Source: a virus | Direction: 5' to 3' (one strand) | DNA length: 32,886 nucleotides | Virus record (IMG/VR): IMGVR_UViG_3300031524_000048 | Coordinates: 1-32,886 of that record | Part shown: one piece after another, positions 12,516 to 20,160 of the stretch | Position numbering within the stretch: position 1 is the first letter of the stretch | How the letters are laid out: every line of letters starts with the position of its first letter | Translations under genes and position numbers: made by a program | Notes under the pieces: generated by a model | Seen by the model: the letters and a program-made list of their open reading frames with translations, nothing else | Databases searched by the model: none | Told to the model about the DNA's origin: nothing

Positions 12516-12679
12516 GCGACGTCGGTGATGCCGAGTTGGACAAACTAGCCTTCCTGCGCGCGCGGGCCTGGGCGGCACAGAGGCCGTTCGTGCCCTACGA
12601 CTCGATGTTCCCGCCGGTGATGCCTCTAAGTGAGATTGTCGATGTGGATGCGCGTGGTGTCGCGGAGGAAGATCAGTAG
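12512..12679 (+). CDS. Very small protein coupled to the KH gene
   Basis: A 55-residue frame starting at the ATG that overlaps the KH stop (ATGA) and ending with TAG at 12677-12679. Its sequence begins MSDVGDAELDKLAFLRARAW and contains a Pro-rich middle (PFVPYDSMFPPVMPL). The overlap style matches other genes of the operon. The last 54 bases overlap the minus-strand gene, so the two transcripts converge. No function is known. Confidence 0.5.
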   Translation: MSDVGDAELDKLAFLRARAWAAQRPFVPYDSMFPPVMPLSEIVDVDARGVAEEDQ

Positions 12680-13243
12680 CTCCTGCGACCAGCCTTCAGC
12701 GCTTTTAGGCAGGTAGGTGAGGATGGCCTTCGCCATGTGAGGGCACACGAAACCCAGCTGCCCACTCTCATAGCCAAAGCCGCTGCGGATGCGCTTCTCA
12801 GGACAGGTGCAGGTGTATTTGTTCAGATCGACCGTCCACGTCTTGTTACTCACCGCTGTCGTCGGCATCTTGAAAACCGCGTTGGGCAGCGGGAATCCTG
12901 GTAGTTGCGTCGAGTAAGTCGGCTGCGGCCGGATGCTGGGTTCGTGGCCCTGGGTGAGCTGCTCGACGACACTGACGATGCGGTCCGATCGCAGCGTCTT
13001 GAAGATGCCGGCGTGCATCACGCCGAAGTAAATCTTGTGACTGAACTCGCCGATCTTTAGTAGCTCGACCGTGCGGTCACTCATCACGTTGTCGCCATCA
13101 CGATAGACGATCCGATACCGCTCGCGTGGCTCGACGATGCGCTTCCAGACGATGTTCTCGCTGAGCGAAAGTGGAGCACCTGCAGCTTTGCGCGGCGCCG
13201 GCCGCTTGCGACGCCAGTCGGGACGGGAAGGGAAGTTCGCCAT
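12626..13243 (-). CDS. SWIM zinc-finger protein with a WYL-like domain
   Basis: A 205-residue protein. Residues about 40-92 (RERYRIVYRDGDNVMSDRTV, then IYFGVMHAGIFKTLRSDRI) have the WYL-like pattern also seen at 6097-6603. Residues 138-175 form a SWIM finger, C145-x-C147 and C167-x-H169, in YTCTCPEKR and GFVCPHMAKAIL. SWIM fingers bind DNA or proteins and occur in recombination and transposition factors. The combination with a WYL-like domain is one I do not know. The ATG at 13243 is chosen from a weak GAGGC upstream; ATGs at 13273 and 13306 extend the frame. It lies antisense between early and late genes. Confidence 0.65.
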   Translation of the reverse strand: MANFPSRPDWRRKRPAPRKAAGAPLSLSENIVWKRIVEPRERYRIVYRDGDNVMSDRTVELLKIGEFSHKIYFGVMHAGIFKTLRSDRIVSVVEQLTQGHEPSIRPQPTYSTQLPGFPLPNAVFKMPTTAVSNKTWTVDLNKYTCTCPEKRIRSGFGYESGQLGFVCPHMAKAILTYLPKSAEGWSQELLIFLRDTTRIHIDNLT

Positions 13244-13324
13244 CGATGTCTGCCTCGGCGGGAATCGTGGCATCGGAGCGTCGATTTGAGCAAAAACCGC
13301 GCACATAAGGACTAGAGTCGAGAT

Positions 13325-13540
13325 ATGAGCGCCCCCCTCAGATCGACAGGGGTTGCGCCAGCGCAACGAACAGGTTTGCCGCGACGCCGAGTCCTGATGA
13401 ACTTCCGGTTACGCCCAGAACAGAAGCAGCAACTGATTGAGCAGGCGCGTTTGCGCAACGACGGACGCCCTGAATCGATGACGCAGGTGGTCGAGCGGCT
13501 CATCATCGCCGGAAGTGGCCAGCCGAAACTCTTCACGTAA
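13325..13540 (+). CDS. Small ribbon-helix-helix-like protein
   Basis: A 71-residue basic protein. Residues 23-65 (VLMNFRLRPEQKQQLIEQAR, then SMTQVVERLIIAG) resemble a ribbon-helix-helix: strand with alternating hydrophobics, helix, turn, helix. The N-terminus is Arg/Pro-rich. The ATG at 13325 has no close ribosome site. It diverges from the SWIM gene. A DNA-binding regulator at the early-late border is plausible, but not shown. Confidence 0.55.
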   Translation: MSAPLRSTGVAPAQRTGLPRRRVLMNFRLRPEQKQQLIEQARLRNDGRPESMTQVVERLIIAGSGQPKLFT

Positions 13541-13570
13541 CAAAGTAGCTTTACACGGCACGTTCTGCGG

Positions 13571-13589
13571 CATTCTGAGTGTCAGAATG
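13571..13589. promoter_or_regulatory. Perfect inverted repeat before the 13597 gene
   Basis: CATTCTGA and TCAGAATG, perfect 8-bp arms with a 3-base GTG centre, end 7 bases before the ATG at 13597. It may be an operator or an RNA hairpin that covers the ribosome site GGAG at 13589-13592. Confidence 0.5.
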
Positions 13590-13596
13590 GAGTTCG

Positions 13597-14142
13597 ATGT
13601 CGGGCCCAAGCGTTCAACTCACCGCAAGCAAGACCAACCGCAGCCTCGTCGCGTCTGCGCCGGCACGCCGGCGTGTGATGCCAGATTCACAGCTCTTATT
13701 CTGGCGTCGATTGATAGATAGTGCAGTTGCTGATGCCTGTCAGACGGTGTGTGGCTTGCCCTCCGATGCCGCGATCCTTGCTCGCTGGTGGATTGAAGAC
13801 TGTAGACCAGACCAGCGCCAGCGCACCGAGTGGGAGCGGTCATTCGAGTGCGCGTGTGGCTGGCTCAAGATGGACGCTGACACTGAACGCATCCGTCTGC
13901 TAATCGTGATCGATGCAGCGCTGGAGCAGTCGATGCGTGAGTTCTCACGCGCGACCGTCACCCTTCGGCGTGCGGCTGTGCTTTCGTGCGCTGGTGTGCC
14001 CATCGCAATCGCAGGACAGTACGAGATGCCTTTAGTCAGCGCCAAAGACTACGAGCACGTCGCCGGCATCGAGCACGGCGATCCGCCGCGCTGGGCACAC
14101 AAGCAAGCAGGCTTTGACATGATGACGGCTGCCAACCGATAA
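13597..14142 (+). CDS. Unassigned protein upstream of the packaging genes
   Basis: A 181-residue protein. GGAG four bases before selects the ATG at 13597; a GTG at 13579 is possible. The middle is helical with Trp and Cys residues (LARWWIEDCRPDQRQRTEWE, then SFECACGWLKMDADTERIRL). A C-terminal part has HVAGIEHGDPPRW. The position, last gene before the terminase, is where lambdoid phages keep the late-gene regulator Q or a similar factor, so a late activator is a guess from context only. No family is recognised. Confidence 0.6.
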   Translation: MSGPSVQLTASKTNRSLVASAPARRRVMPDSQLLFWRRLIDSAVADACQTVCGLPSDAAILARWWIEDCRPDQRQRTEWERSFECACGWLKMDADTERIRLLIVIDAALEQSMREFSRATVTLRRAAVLSCAGVPIAIAGQYEMPLVSAKDYEHVAGIEHGDPPRWAHKQAGFDMMTAANR

Positions 14143-14292
14143 CCATCACGCCTGCCAGCGCTCGACCTGGGCGAAGGAGGGGCTCAGCGTCCGGGGAGTG
14201 TCCATAGGTACTCTCTGGACTTTCCGCCGCGCGGGTAACGCGCCACCGCTCGGCGCGCCTATATAAAGCCCAAAAAGGGCATTTCCGTTTCC
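14143..14292. other. Intergenic region before Nu1; possible packaging (cos) region
   Basis: 150 bases without a gene directly upstream of the small terminase gene, where lambda has cos. It contains GTCCA-N11-TGGAC (14200-14220), the palindrome GGCGCGCC (14252-14259), TATATAAA, and a short hairpin GCCC-AAAAA-GGGC (14268-14280). None of these proves a cohesive end. The position is the main reason for the suggestion. Confidence 0.35.
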
Positions 14293-15051
14293 ATGAGGGT
14301 TTCGCAGGTGGCTAAGTCGGGTAAGCACGAGGCGATGGACGCGGAGACGGTGGCCGATCTTCTCGGCGTCTCGACGCGGCAGCTCAATAACTATATCAAT
14401 CATAAGGGTTTACCGTCGTCTGGCTCCGGCCGGTCGCGGAGCTTCGTGTGGTGCGACGTGCTGGAGTGGTTCGTCGGCTACCGGATCGCGCTCGAGCATG
14501 GTGACGGAAATGGCGGAAGTGACGACGGCGATCTTGACGGTGAGAGTTCCGACAGCGGCCGCGGTGGCAAGGAAGACATCCGCGCGGCGAACCTGCGCAA
14601 GACCCGCGCCGAGGCCAACCTGAAGGAGCTGCAACTCGGCCGGCTGCGGGGCCAGGTAATCTCGATCCCGGACGCAAAGACGCGGCTGGACCGGATGATG
14701 GGCAACCTCCGCGCGAAGCTGCTGAGCCTGGCGCCGAAGCTGGCCAGCCGCATCGAGGGCGAGAAGACGCGGACCACGCGCGAGGCCGTCATCAAGGAGG
14801 AGCTCGAGAACCTCTGCCGCGAGATCTCCACTGGCGCCGTCGTCGACCTGCCGGTGGACCAGGCGGAGGGTGCCGGCGACGTCGTCGACGAGCTGGCAGC
14901 GTCCGCGGCCGGCCCGATCTACCCACACGTGCTGGGCTATCTCCTCACCATCGCCACCCAGCCGGAGGCGTTGCGGGAGGCCAACGCGCTGGTGCGCGCT
15001 GCGCGCGATCTGCGTGACCAGGTCAAGGGGTACTTCCGTGCTCGCGTCTAG
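14293..15051 (+). CDS. Terminase small subunit, Nu1-like
   Basis: A 252-residue DNA-packaging protein. Residues about 15-60 are the winged-helix DNA-binding domain (DAETVADLLGVSTRQLNNYI, then a wing and FVWCDVLEWFVGY). An acidic Gly/Asp linker follows, then a long helical part beginning IRAANLRKTRAEANLKELQL. That order matches lambda Nu1 (181 residues) with a longer tail. The protein recognises cos or pac DNA and holds it for the large subunit. It overlaps the large-subunit gene by 14 bases. No good ribosome site is visible at the ATG. Confidence 0.88.
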   Translation: MRVSQVAKSGKHEAMDAETVADLLGVSTRQLNNYINHKGLPSSGSGRSRSFVWCDVLEWFVGYRIALEHGDGNGGSDDGDLDGESSDSGRGGKEDIRAANLRKTRAEANLKELQLGRLRGQVISIPDAKTRLDRMMGNLRAKLLSLAPKLASRIEGEKTRTTREAVIKEELENLCREISTGAVVDLPVDQAEGAGDVVDELAASAAGPIYPHVLGYLLTIATQPEALREANALVRAARDLRDQVKGYFRARV

Positions 15052-17026
15052 CCGCGAGGGCCTCGCAGCGTTTGACCAGGCGCTCTTCGATAGCTGCGCG
15101 CTGGTGCGGCCGCCGGAGCGGCTGGACCTCGCCGAGTGGTGCGACAAGTACGCAATGCTCTCGCCGGAAGGGTCCGCGCGCCCCGGCAAATTCCACATCT
15201 CCGACGCGGAGTACCAGCGCGAGCCTATGCAGGTCCTCAGCCCCGGCACGCCATTTCAGGAAGTCGTGCTGTGCTGGGCGTCGCAGGTCGGCAAGACGCA
15301 GATCGTGCTGTACCTGGCCGGCTATCACATCGAGCACGACCCCGCGCCCATCCTCTTCGTCGAGCCCTCCGAGGATCTCTGCAAGGTCATCTCCAACGAC
15401 CGTATCGATCCGATGATCCGCGACACGCCCCGGCTCCGGGACATCTTCGCCGCCATGAAGGGCAGAAAGGACACGATGCACAAGCCCTTCCCTGGCGGCC
15501 AGCTAGATTTCGCCTGGGCCAGCTCGCCGGCGCAGATGGCCTCTCGGCCGAAGCGCGTCCTCATCACCGACGAGGAAGGCCGCTACGAGGCGGCCGCCAA
15601 CAAGGAAGGCGACCCGGTCGACCAGGGCAAGAAGCGTCTCGCGACATTCCCCAACCGCAAGCACGCGCGCGTGTCATCGCCGGCGCTGCGGAGGACCTGC
15701 CGCATCACCAAAGCGCTCGGCGACTCAGACCAGCGCTACTTCTACGTCGCCTGCCCGCAATGTGGTCACCAGCAGACCCTGCGCTGGGAGCAGGTGAAGT
15801 GGCCCGTCGATCATCCGGAGGACGCCTACTATGTCTGCGAGCAGAACGGCTGCGAGATCACCGAGGCCGACAAGTACGCCATGATCCGCAACGGCAAGTG
15901 GATCGCGCACAACCCCGGTGCGCGAACGGCCGGCTTCCATCTCAACGCGTTGTACTCGACCATCGGCTACACCTGGGGCGAGATCGCGGCCGAGTTCGTG
16001 AAGTGCCAGGGCATCCCTGACAAGCTGCAGGTCTTCACCAACACGGTGCTTGCGCTGCCCTGGGATGAGCAGGCCGAGGGCGCGGACCTGAACGAGTTGC
16101 AGAAGCGCGTCGAGGAGTATGACGCGCCGGCGCCGGCGTGGGTCGTCGCGGTGACCTGTGGAGCAGACGTGCAGCCGGACCGCATCGAGGCGACCAGGTG
16201 GGGCTGGGGACTGGATGAGGTCTCGGGCGTGATCGAGCACCGCGTCTTCTACGGAGCTACGTCTGACGGCCGCAAGGGCGCGTGGCTGGAGTTCGATGCC
16301 TGGCGCCGGATGCGCGTCGAGCATGAGAGCGGCCTCGATCTGCCCACCGCATGCACGTTCGTCGACTCCGGAGACGGCAACCGCACCCAGGCGGTGTATG
16401 ACTATTGCCGCTGGCGCGAAGGCCAGGGCGTCTTCGCATGCAAGGGCAGCTCGTTGACCGCGGCGCCGCTGGTGAATGAGGCTAAGCGCGTCGGCCGGCA
16501 GCGCGTTCTGCTGGTGATGGTCGGCGCGTCGACGGCGAAGGATGTGATCTTCGCGCGGCTCAAGATCGCTGATAGCACCGCGCCGGGCTACATCCACTTC
16601 CCGGCGGACCCCGACGCGGGCTGCGGCCGCGAGTTTTTTGAGCATCTCACCGCAGAGGCCTTGGTTACAAGGCAAACTAAAGGTGGGGAGACATCCAAAT
16701 GGGAACCGATCAGAAAGCGCAACGAGTCACTGGACTGCGCGGTCTACGCCTATGCAGCCCGGCTGTTCATCCGAGTGAAGCTGCAACACCTGGCGCGGCA
16801 GATGGCGGCGCGAGCCGCGGCGCTCAAGCCGGAGATAGTCCAGGCGAAGCGCGAAGCCTTCGTGCGGCGGCAGATGGCCGCGGCCGGGCTGCTGTCCTCA
16901 CCATCACCGGCTTCCTCGGCGGCATCACCCTCGCGGCCTGAGCGGGCACCGCAGCCCACGTCGAAAAAGCGGAAGAAAGTCGTGCGTCGCCCTGGTTTTG
17001 GCTGGATTCACGGAAATTCCCGCTGA
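15038..17026 (+). CDS. Terminase large subunit, lambda GpA family
   Basis: A 662-residue packaging motor, near the length of lambda gpA (641). The ATPase has a Walker-A-like ASQVGKT (81-87) and a Walker B VLITDEEGRY (174-183). A zinc ribbon follows, C239-P-Q-C242 with C267 and C272. The nuclease part has acidic residues in CGADVQPDRIEATRWGWG and FVDSGDGN. The GTG at 15038 is chosen because AAGGGG lies 7 bases before and the longer frame only reads through Nu1 sequence. It cuts concatemeric DNA and pumps it into the prohead through the portal. Confidence 0.93.
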   Translation: MLASSREGLAAFDQALFDSCALVRPPERLDLAEWCDKYAMLSPEGSARPGKFHISDAEYQREPMQVLSPGTPFQEVVLCWASQVGKTQIVLYLAGYHIEHDPAPILFVEPSEDLCKVISNDRIDPMIRDTPRLRDIFAAMKGRKDTMHKPFPGGQLDFAWASSPAQMASRPKRVLITDEEGRYEAAANKEGDPVDQGKKRLATFPNRKHARVSSPALRRTCRITKALGDSDQRYFYVACPQCGHQQTLRWEQVKWPVDHPEDAYYVCEQNGCEITEADKYAMIRNGKWIAHNPGARTAGFHLNALYSTIGYTWGEIAAEFVKCQGIPDKLQVFTNTVLALPWDEQAEGADLNELQKRVEEYDAPAPAWVVAVTCGADVQPDRIEATRWGWGLDEVSGVIEHRVFYGATSDGRKGAWLEFDAWRRMRVEHESGLDLPTACTFVDSGDGNRTQAVYDYCRWREGQGVFACKGSSLTAAPLVNEAKRVGRQRVLLVMVGASTAKDVIFARLKIADSTAPGYIHFPADPDAGCGREFFEHLTAEALVTRQTKGGETSKWEPIRKRNESLDCAVYAYAARLFIRVKLQHLARQMAARAAALKPEIVQAKREAFVRRQMAAAGLLSSPSPASSAASPSRPERAPQPTSKKRKKVVRRPGFGWIHGNSR

Positions 17027-17027
17027 T

Positions 17028-17057
17028 TTGACCGAATTTCAACCGACCCCCTAGAAC
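17028..17057 (+). promoter_or_regulatory. Candidate leaderless promoter before the 17064 gene
   Basis: TTGACC (17028-17033), 18 bases, TAGAAC (17052-17057); GTG follows 7 bases after the -10. No ribosome site precedes that GTG. The same layout recurs before four other plus-strand structural genes and one minus-strand gene. Confidence 0.45.
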
Positions 17058-17063
17058 CATGCG

Positions 17064-17657
17064 GTGAGCTCCCCCGCGATCCCGGTCCTGCCGCCGCTCA
17101 GCCTGCCGCCGCGGCTCCGCGCCGGCGACGCGCTGAACTGGTCGGTGCAGACGCAGCTCGCCGTCGGCTACAGCGTCTTCTTCGTTCTGACGGCCGTCAT
17201 CGGCACCACCCCCACACGTATCACGCTGCCCACCGTAGCCGTCGACGCCAATGGCGTGGCCGCCTTCGCGCTGGCCAGCACTGACACCGTGAACTATGCG
17301 CCCGGCCGCTACCAGTGGATCGCCTTCTCGGTGGACCCCAGCAGCAACCGCGACGAGCTCGCCCAGGGCGTGATCTACATCCAACCCAACCCCACGGCCA
17401 GCACCATCCCCGACCCGCGCAGCATGAACGTGCAGATCCTCGGGCAGATCACCGCGCTCATCGCAGGCAAGGCGCTGGACGATGTGGCGATGTACAAGAT
17501 CGGCACACGTGAGCTCACGAAGATTCCCATCGACGAGCTGCTGCGCTGGCAGGCGAAGTATGAGGCGCGCGTGCGCCGCGAACGCATCCGCCGCGGCGAG
17601 TACGTGCCCCCCAACACCATCGGCATCACCTTCGGCGGCCGGGGGCAGATGCGATGA
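17064..17657 (+). CDS. Structural protein in the gpW position
   Basis: A 197-residue protein between terminase and portal, where lambda has the head-tail joining protein W. The first 110 residues are beta-rich (RLRAGDALNWSVQTQLAVGY, then YQWIAFSVDPSSNRDELAQG), like an immunoglobulin-type phage domain. The last 75 residues are helical and basic (LIAGKALDDVAMYKIGTREL, then LLRWQAKYEARVRRERIRRG) and resemble gpW in length and pattern. A joining or head-completion role is inferred from order. The start is GTG without a ribosome site. It overlaps the next gene (ATGA). Confidence 0.6.
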   Translation: MSSPAIPVLPPLSLPPRLRAGDALNWSVQTQLAVGYSVFFVLTAVIGTTPTRITLPTVAVDANGVAAFALASTDTVNYAPGRYQWIAFSVDPSSNRDELAQGVIYIQPNPTASTIPDPRSMNVQILGQITALIAGKALDDVAMYKIGTRELTKIPIDELLRWQAKYEARVRRERIRRGEYVPPNTIGITFGGRGQMR

Positions 17658-18010
17658 CATTTCTCAAAGACGTGTTGCCCTACGTGGCCGCTTACCTCGC
17701 GGCGTCCTGTCTGCTAGATGCCGCTAAGGCCCTGGTGCGCTGGGATCGGCGGCGCGCCCACTGGTGGATGTCGTTCCTTCAGACGCTGGAGGAAAATATC
17801 CCGGTGGCGAAGGGCAGTCACCATGTCCTGCGGTTCGCACAATACGGCAGCGATGAGGTCGGCTGGGATGATCGGCTCTGCCTCGAGATCTCGCTCCCGT
17901 CTGGGATAGAGCGCTTCTTTGTCGACGATCAAGATCTGCGGGGCAGTGCAGAGGCTGCGGCCGCGCGGATGACAACGTACATCATTCGGTCGCTTGCGGG
18001 GACACTCTGA
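17654..18010 (+). CDS. Small unassigned membrane-anchor-like protein
   Basis: A 118-residue protein starting with a hydrophobic stretch (LPYVAAYLAASCLLDAAKAL) that could be a membrane helix or a buried helix. The remainder is soluble and includes GSHHVLRFAQYGSDEVGWDD and a strand-rich end. It overlaps both neighbours (ATGA at the start, TGATG at the end), so it is expressed with the portal. No family is recognised. Confidence 0.6.
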   Translation: MTFLKDVLPYVAAYLAASCLLDAAKALVRWDRRRAHWWMSFLQTLEENIPVAKGSHHVLRFAQYGSDEVGWDDRLCLEISLPSGIERFFVDDQDLRGSAEAAAARMTTYIIRSLAGTL

Positions 18011-19668
18011 TGCCACTCCTCGACCTCAACGGCGCCAAGCCCCTCGAAGGCTACAAGTCTGCTCGCACTTCCAGACACGCCCGCCGCACGCTGGAGAACA
18101 TCCCCGGCTTGATCCCCGGCAGCGGCGCCGGCGGCTTTGCGGCCGCGAAGATCAACCGGCTCACGATGGACTTCATCGCGCGGTCGCGCTCGGCCGACCA
18201 GGACCTCTTCGGCGACAACATCCGGCTGCGTGCCCGCGCCCGCGATCTGGCCGTCAACAATCCGTTCGCGCGCAAGTTCCTGGCGATGTGCGTGCAGAAC
18301 GTCGTCGGGCCCCACGGCGTGCTGATGCAGGCCAAGATTACCGGCAAGAACGGCAAGGTCACCGCTGAAACCAAGGTCATCAACGAGAAGATTGAGTCCG
18401 CCTTCCGCGACTGGTGCGAGACCGGGAGCTGCACCGCCGACGGCAAGTTCAGCTGGGTCGAGTACCAGCAGATGGCGATCAAAAACGTCGCGCGCGAGGG
18501 CGAGAACCTGGTGAAGTTCGTCTACTGCCGCGGCTTCAACCCCGTCGGCTTCGCGCTGCAACCGCTGGACAACGACCAGCTCGATGACACGATGATGATC
18601 GGCAACATCGACGGCAGCTCGATCCGCATGGGCGTGGAGGTGGACAAGTACCGCAAGCCGCTCGCGTACCACCTGTGGAACGGCCATCCGCAGGACATCG
18701 TCGCCAGCGACCGCCGGCGCATGCGCGTGCCGGCGACGGAGATCGTCCACACCGCCGTGTGGGAGCGGCCGGGGCAGACGCGCGGCTACACCTGGTTCGC
18801 GGCCGCGATCCTGGCGTTGAACCAGTACGCCGGCTGGGATGAGGCCACGCTGGTCGCTGCGCGCGCGTCGGCGGCGAAGTTCCTGGTCATCGAAAACGAG
18901 TTCGAAGACGGCTACACCGGCGAGGATGAGGACGAGGCCGGCGACTCCGTCAACACCGACGGCACGCAGATGATGACCGCCGACGCCGGCGAGGCGCTGA
19001 ACCTCGACCCCGGCGCGAAGGCCAACTTCATCGACCCGCGCTTCCCGATGAACTCGCACAAGGAGTTCTCGCAGACCTGCCTGCGGTCGATCGCCACCGC
19101 GCTGCTGGTGAGCTATCCGTCGCTGGCTAACGACCTTGAGGGCGTGAACTTCAGCTCCATCCGCGCCGGCCTGCTCGACGAGCGCGATTCGTGGCGCGTG
19201 ATCCAGCACTGGTTCATCACGCATCTGCACAAGCCGGTCTTCGCGGCGTGGCTGCGCATGGCGCTGCTCACGACGCTCGCGGATCTCGAGCTCACGCCGC
19301 AGCAGTGCAAGCAGATTACGTGGCGCGCGCGCGGCTGGGACTGGGTCGATCCGCAGAAGGACGCGAACGCGACGATTTTGAAGTTGAGCAACGGCCTGAC
19401 CACCTACTCCGAGGCGTTGGCGGAGCGCGGCCTGGACTTCGAAGAGACCATGGACCAGCGCGCCTCCGAGCAGAAGTATGTCGAGGACTTGCAGAAGCGC
19501 TTCACTCTCAGGAACCCGGTTACGCTGGGCACCGATCTCGCCGGCGACCAGGGCGGCAAGGGCGTCGCCGCCGGCGCTGAGGAAGACGTCACCGCTGAGG
19601 GCGGCGTCAAACCCGGCGGCTCGGGCGGTGCAGCGGCCGCGAAGCCGGAGAAGAAAGGAAAGCCATAA
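18010..19668 (+). CDS. Portal protein, lambda gpB family
   Basis: A 552-residue protein, close to lambda gpB (533). The N-terminal stretch includes RARARDLAVNNPFARKFLAM and GPHGVLMQAKI, typical of this family. The core has NVAREGENLVKFVYCRGFNP, the crown PATEIVHTAVWERPGQTRGY, and GVNFSSIRAGLLDERDSWRV near residue 380. It forms the dodecameric gate of the head through which the terminase loads DNA and to which the tail binds. The C-terminus is Gly/Ala/Lys-rich. The overlap with the previous stop indicates coupling. Confidence 0.93.
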   Translation: MPLLDLNGAKPLEGYKSARTSRHARRTLENIPGLIPGSGAGGFAAAKINRLTMDFIARSRSADQDLFGDNIRLRARARDLAVNNPFARKFLAMCVQNVVGPHGVLMQAKITGKNGKVTAETKVINEKIESAFRDWCETGSCTADGKFSWVEYQQMAIKNVAREGENLVKFVYCRGFNPVGFALQPLDNDQLDDTMMIGNIDGSSIRMGVEVDKYRKPLAYHLWNGHPQDIVASDRRRMRVPATEIVHTAVWERPGQTRGYTWFAAAILALNQYAGWDEATLVAARASAAKFLVIENEFEDGYTGEDEDEAGDSVNTDGTQMMTADAGEALNLDPGAKANFIDPRFPMNSHKEFSQTCLRSIATALLVSYPSLANDLEGVNFSSIRAGLLDERDSWRVIQHWFITHLHKPVFAAWLRMALLTTLADLELTPQQCKQITWRARGWDWVDPQKDANATILKLSNGLTTYSEALAERGLDFEETMDQRASEQKYVEDLQKRFTLRNPVTLGTDLAGDQGGKGVAAGAEEDVTAEGGVKPGGSGGAAAAKPEKKGKP

Positions 19669-19670
19669 CA

Positions 19671-19892
19671 ATGGCATTCCTTCGCCGCACACACACGCTG
19701 GAGTTCAGTCCCTCCGATCTTGGGCGGCTCGCCTATGCGGCCTACTGCAAGAGCACCGGTGGCGTGTCGCTCGTCTCCGGCGCCCATCTGCCATCGTTCG
19801 AAGGGCTGTCGGAACCGACCCGGGTGGCCTGGAATGAGGCCGCCGTGACCATAGCCCTCCGTGTGATCGACAAGGTCAACGCGAAGCTATGA
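19671..19892 (+). CDS. Small phage protein, first of a tandem paralogous pair
   Basis: A 73-residue protein with the pattern LGRLAYAAYCKSTGGVSLVS, then LPSFEGLSEPTRVAWNEAA. The next gene codes for the same pattern, so these are tandem duplicates. Similar short LA-x-x-AY...LP-x-W...W-x-x-AA proteins are common in phage head modules with unknown role. It lies 2 bases after the portal gene and overlaps its copy by ATGA. Confidence 0.7.
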   Translation: MAFLRRTHTLEFSPSDLGRLAYAAYCKSTGGVSLVSGAHLPSFEGLSEPTRVAWNEAAVTIALRVIDKVNAKL

Positions 19893-20125
19893 AGCTGATG
19901 GAGCTGGGGCAGCTCGCGTATGACGGCTATCGCCGGACCACTGGCGGCGTGTCGTTGGTCTCAGGCGCGCCGCTCCCGCTGTGGGAGGAGCTGGCCTGGC
20001 ATATTCAGGCAGCGTGGGCCGTCGCCGCGGGCGATGTTGCCTGCCACATTATGGGCGACACCACCGCGAAGCTCTCGAAACTGTCCGAAAAACTCCCAAA
20101 TCCACCGGACGCGCCCGGAATTTGA
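19889..20125 (+). CDS. Small phage protein, second of the tandem pair
   Basis: A 78-residue paralogue of the preceding gene: LGQLAYDGYRRTTGGVSLVS and LPLWEELAWHIQAAWAVAA align without gaps. It has a longer C-terminal tail (KLSKLSEKLPNPPDAPGI). It overlaps the first copy by four bases. After its stop lies a candidate promoter for the capsid gene. Confidence 0.7.
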   Translation: MKLMELGQLAYDGYRRTTGGVSLVSGAPLPLWEELAWHIQAAWAVAAGDVACHIMGDTTAKLSKLSEKLPNPPDAPGI

Positions 20126-20151
20126 CAGGATTTCGCCGTTGGCTCGATAAA
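20122..20151 (+). promoter_or_regulatory. Candidate promoter of the protease-capsid gene
   Basis: TTGACA (20122-20127), 18 bases, GATAAA (20146-20151), with the ATG 10 bases past the -10. The preceding 7 bases extend a shared ATTTGAC-x-G-x-ATTTC motif, 13 of 15 identical to 17026-17040. No ribosome site precedes the ATG. Confidence 0.6.
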
Positions 20152-20160
20152 CCGAGCGCG

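Noticed and set aside
13286-13315. A further TTG-N18 promoter before the 13325 gene
   Set aside because: TTGAGC-N18-GACTAG has the right spacing, but the -10 agrees in only two positions, so it is not counted with the other sites.
15725-16675. A 316-residue minus-strand frame in the terminase region
   Set aside because: Antisense shadow of the large terminase gene; no ribosome site or recognisable domain.
17929-19692. A 587-residue minus-strand frame opposite the portal gene
   Set aside because: It is the usual long antisense frame in GC-rich DNA. The plus-strand portal has clear family motifs and coupling.
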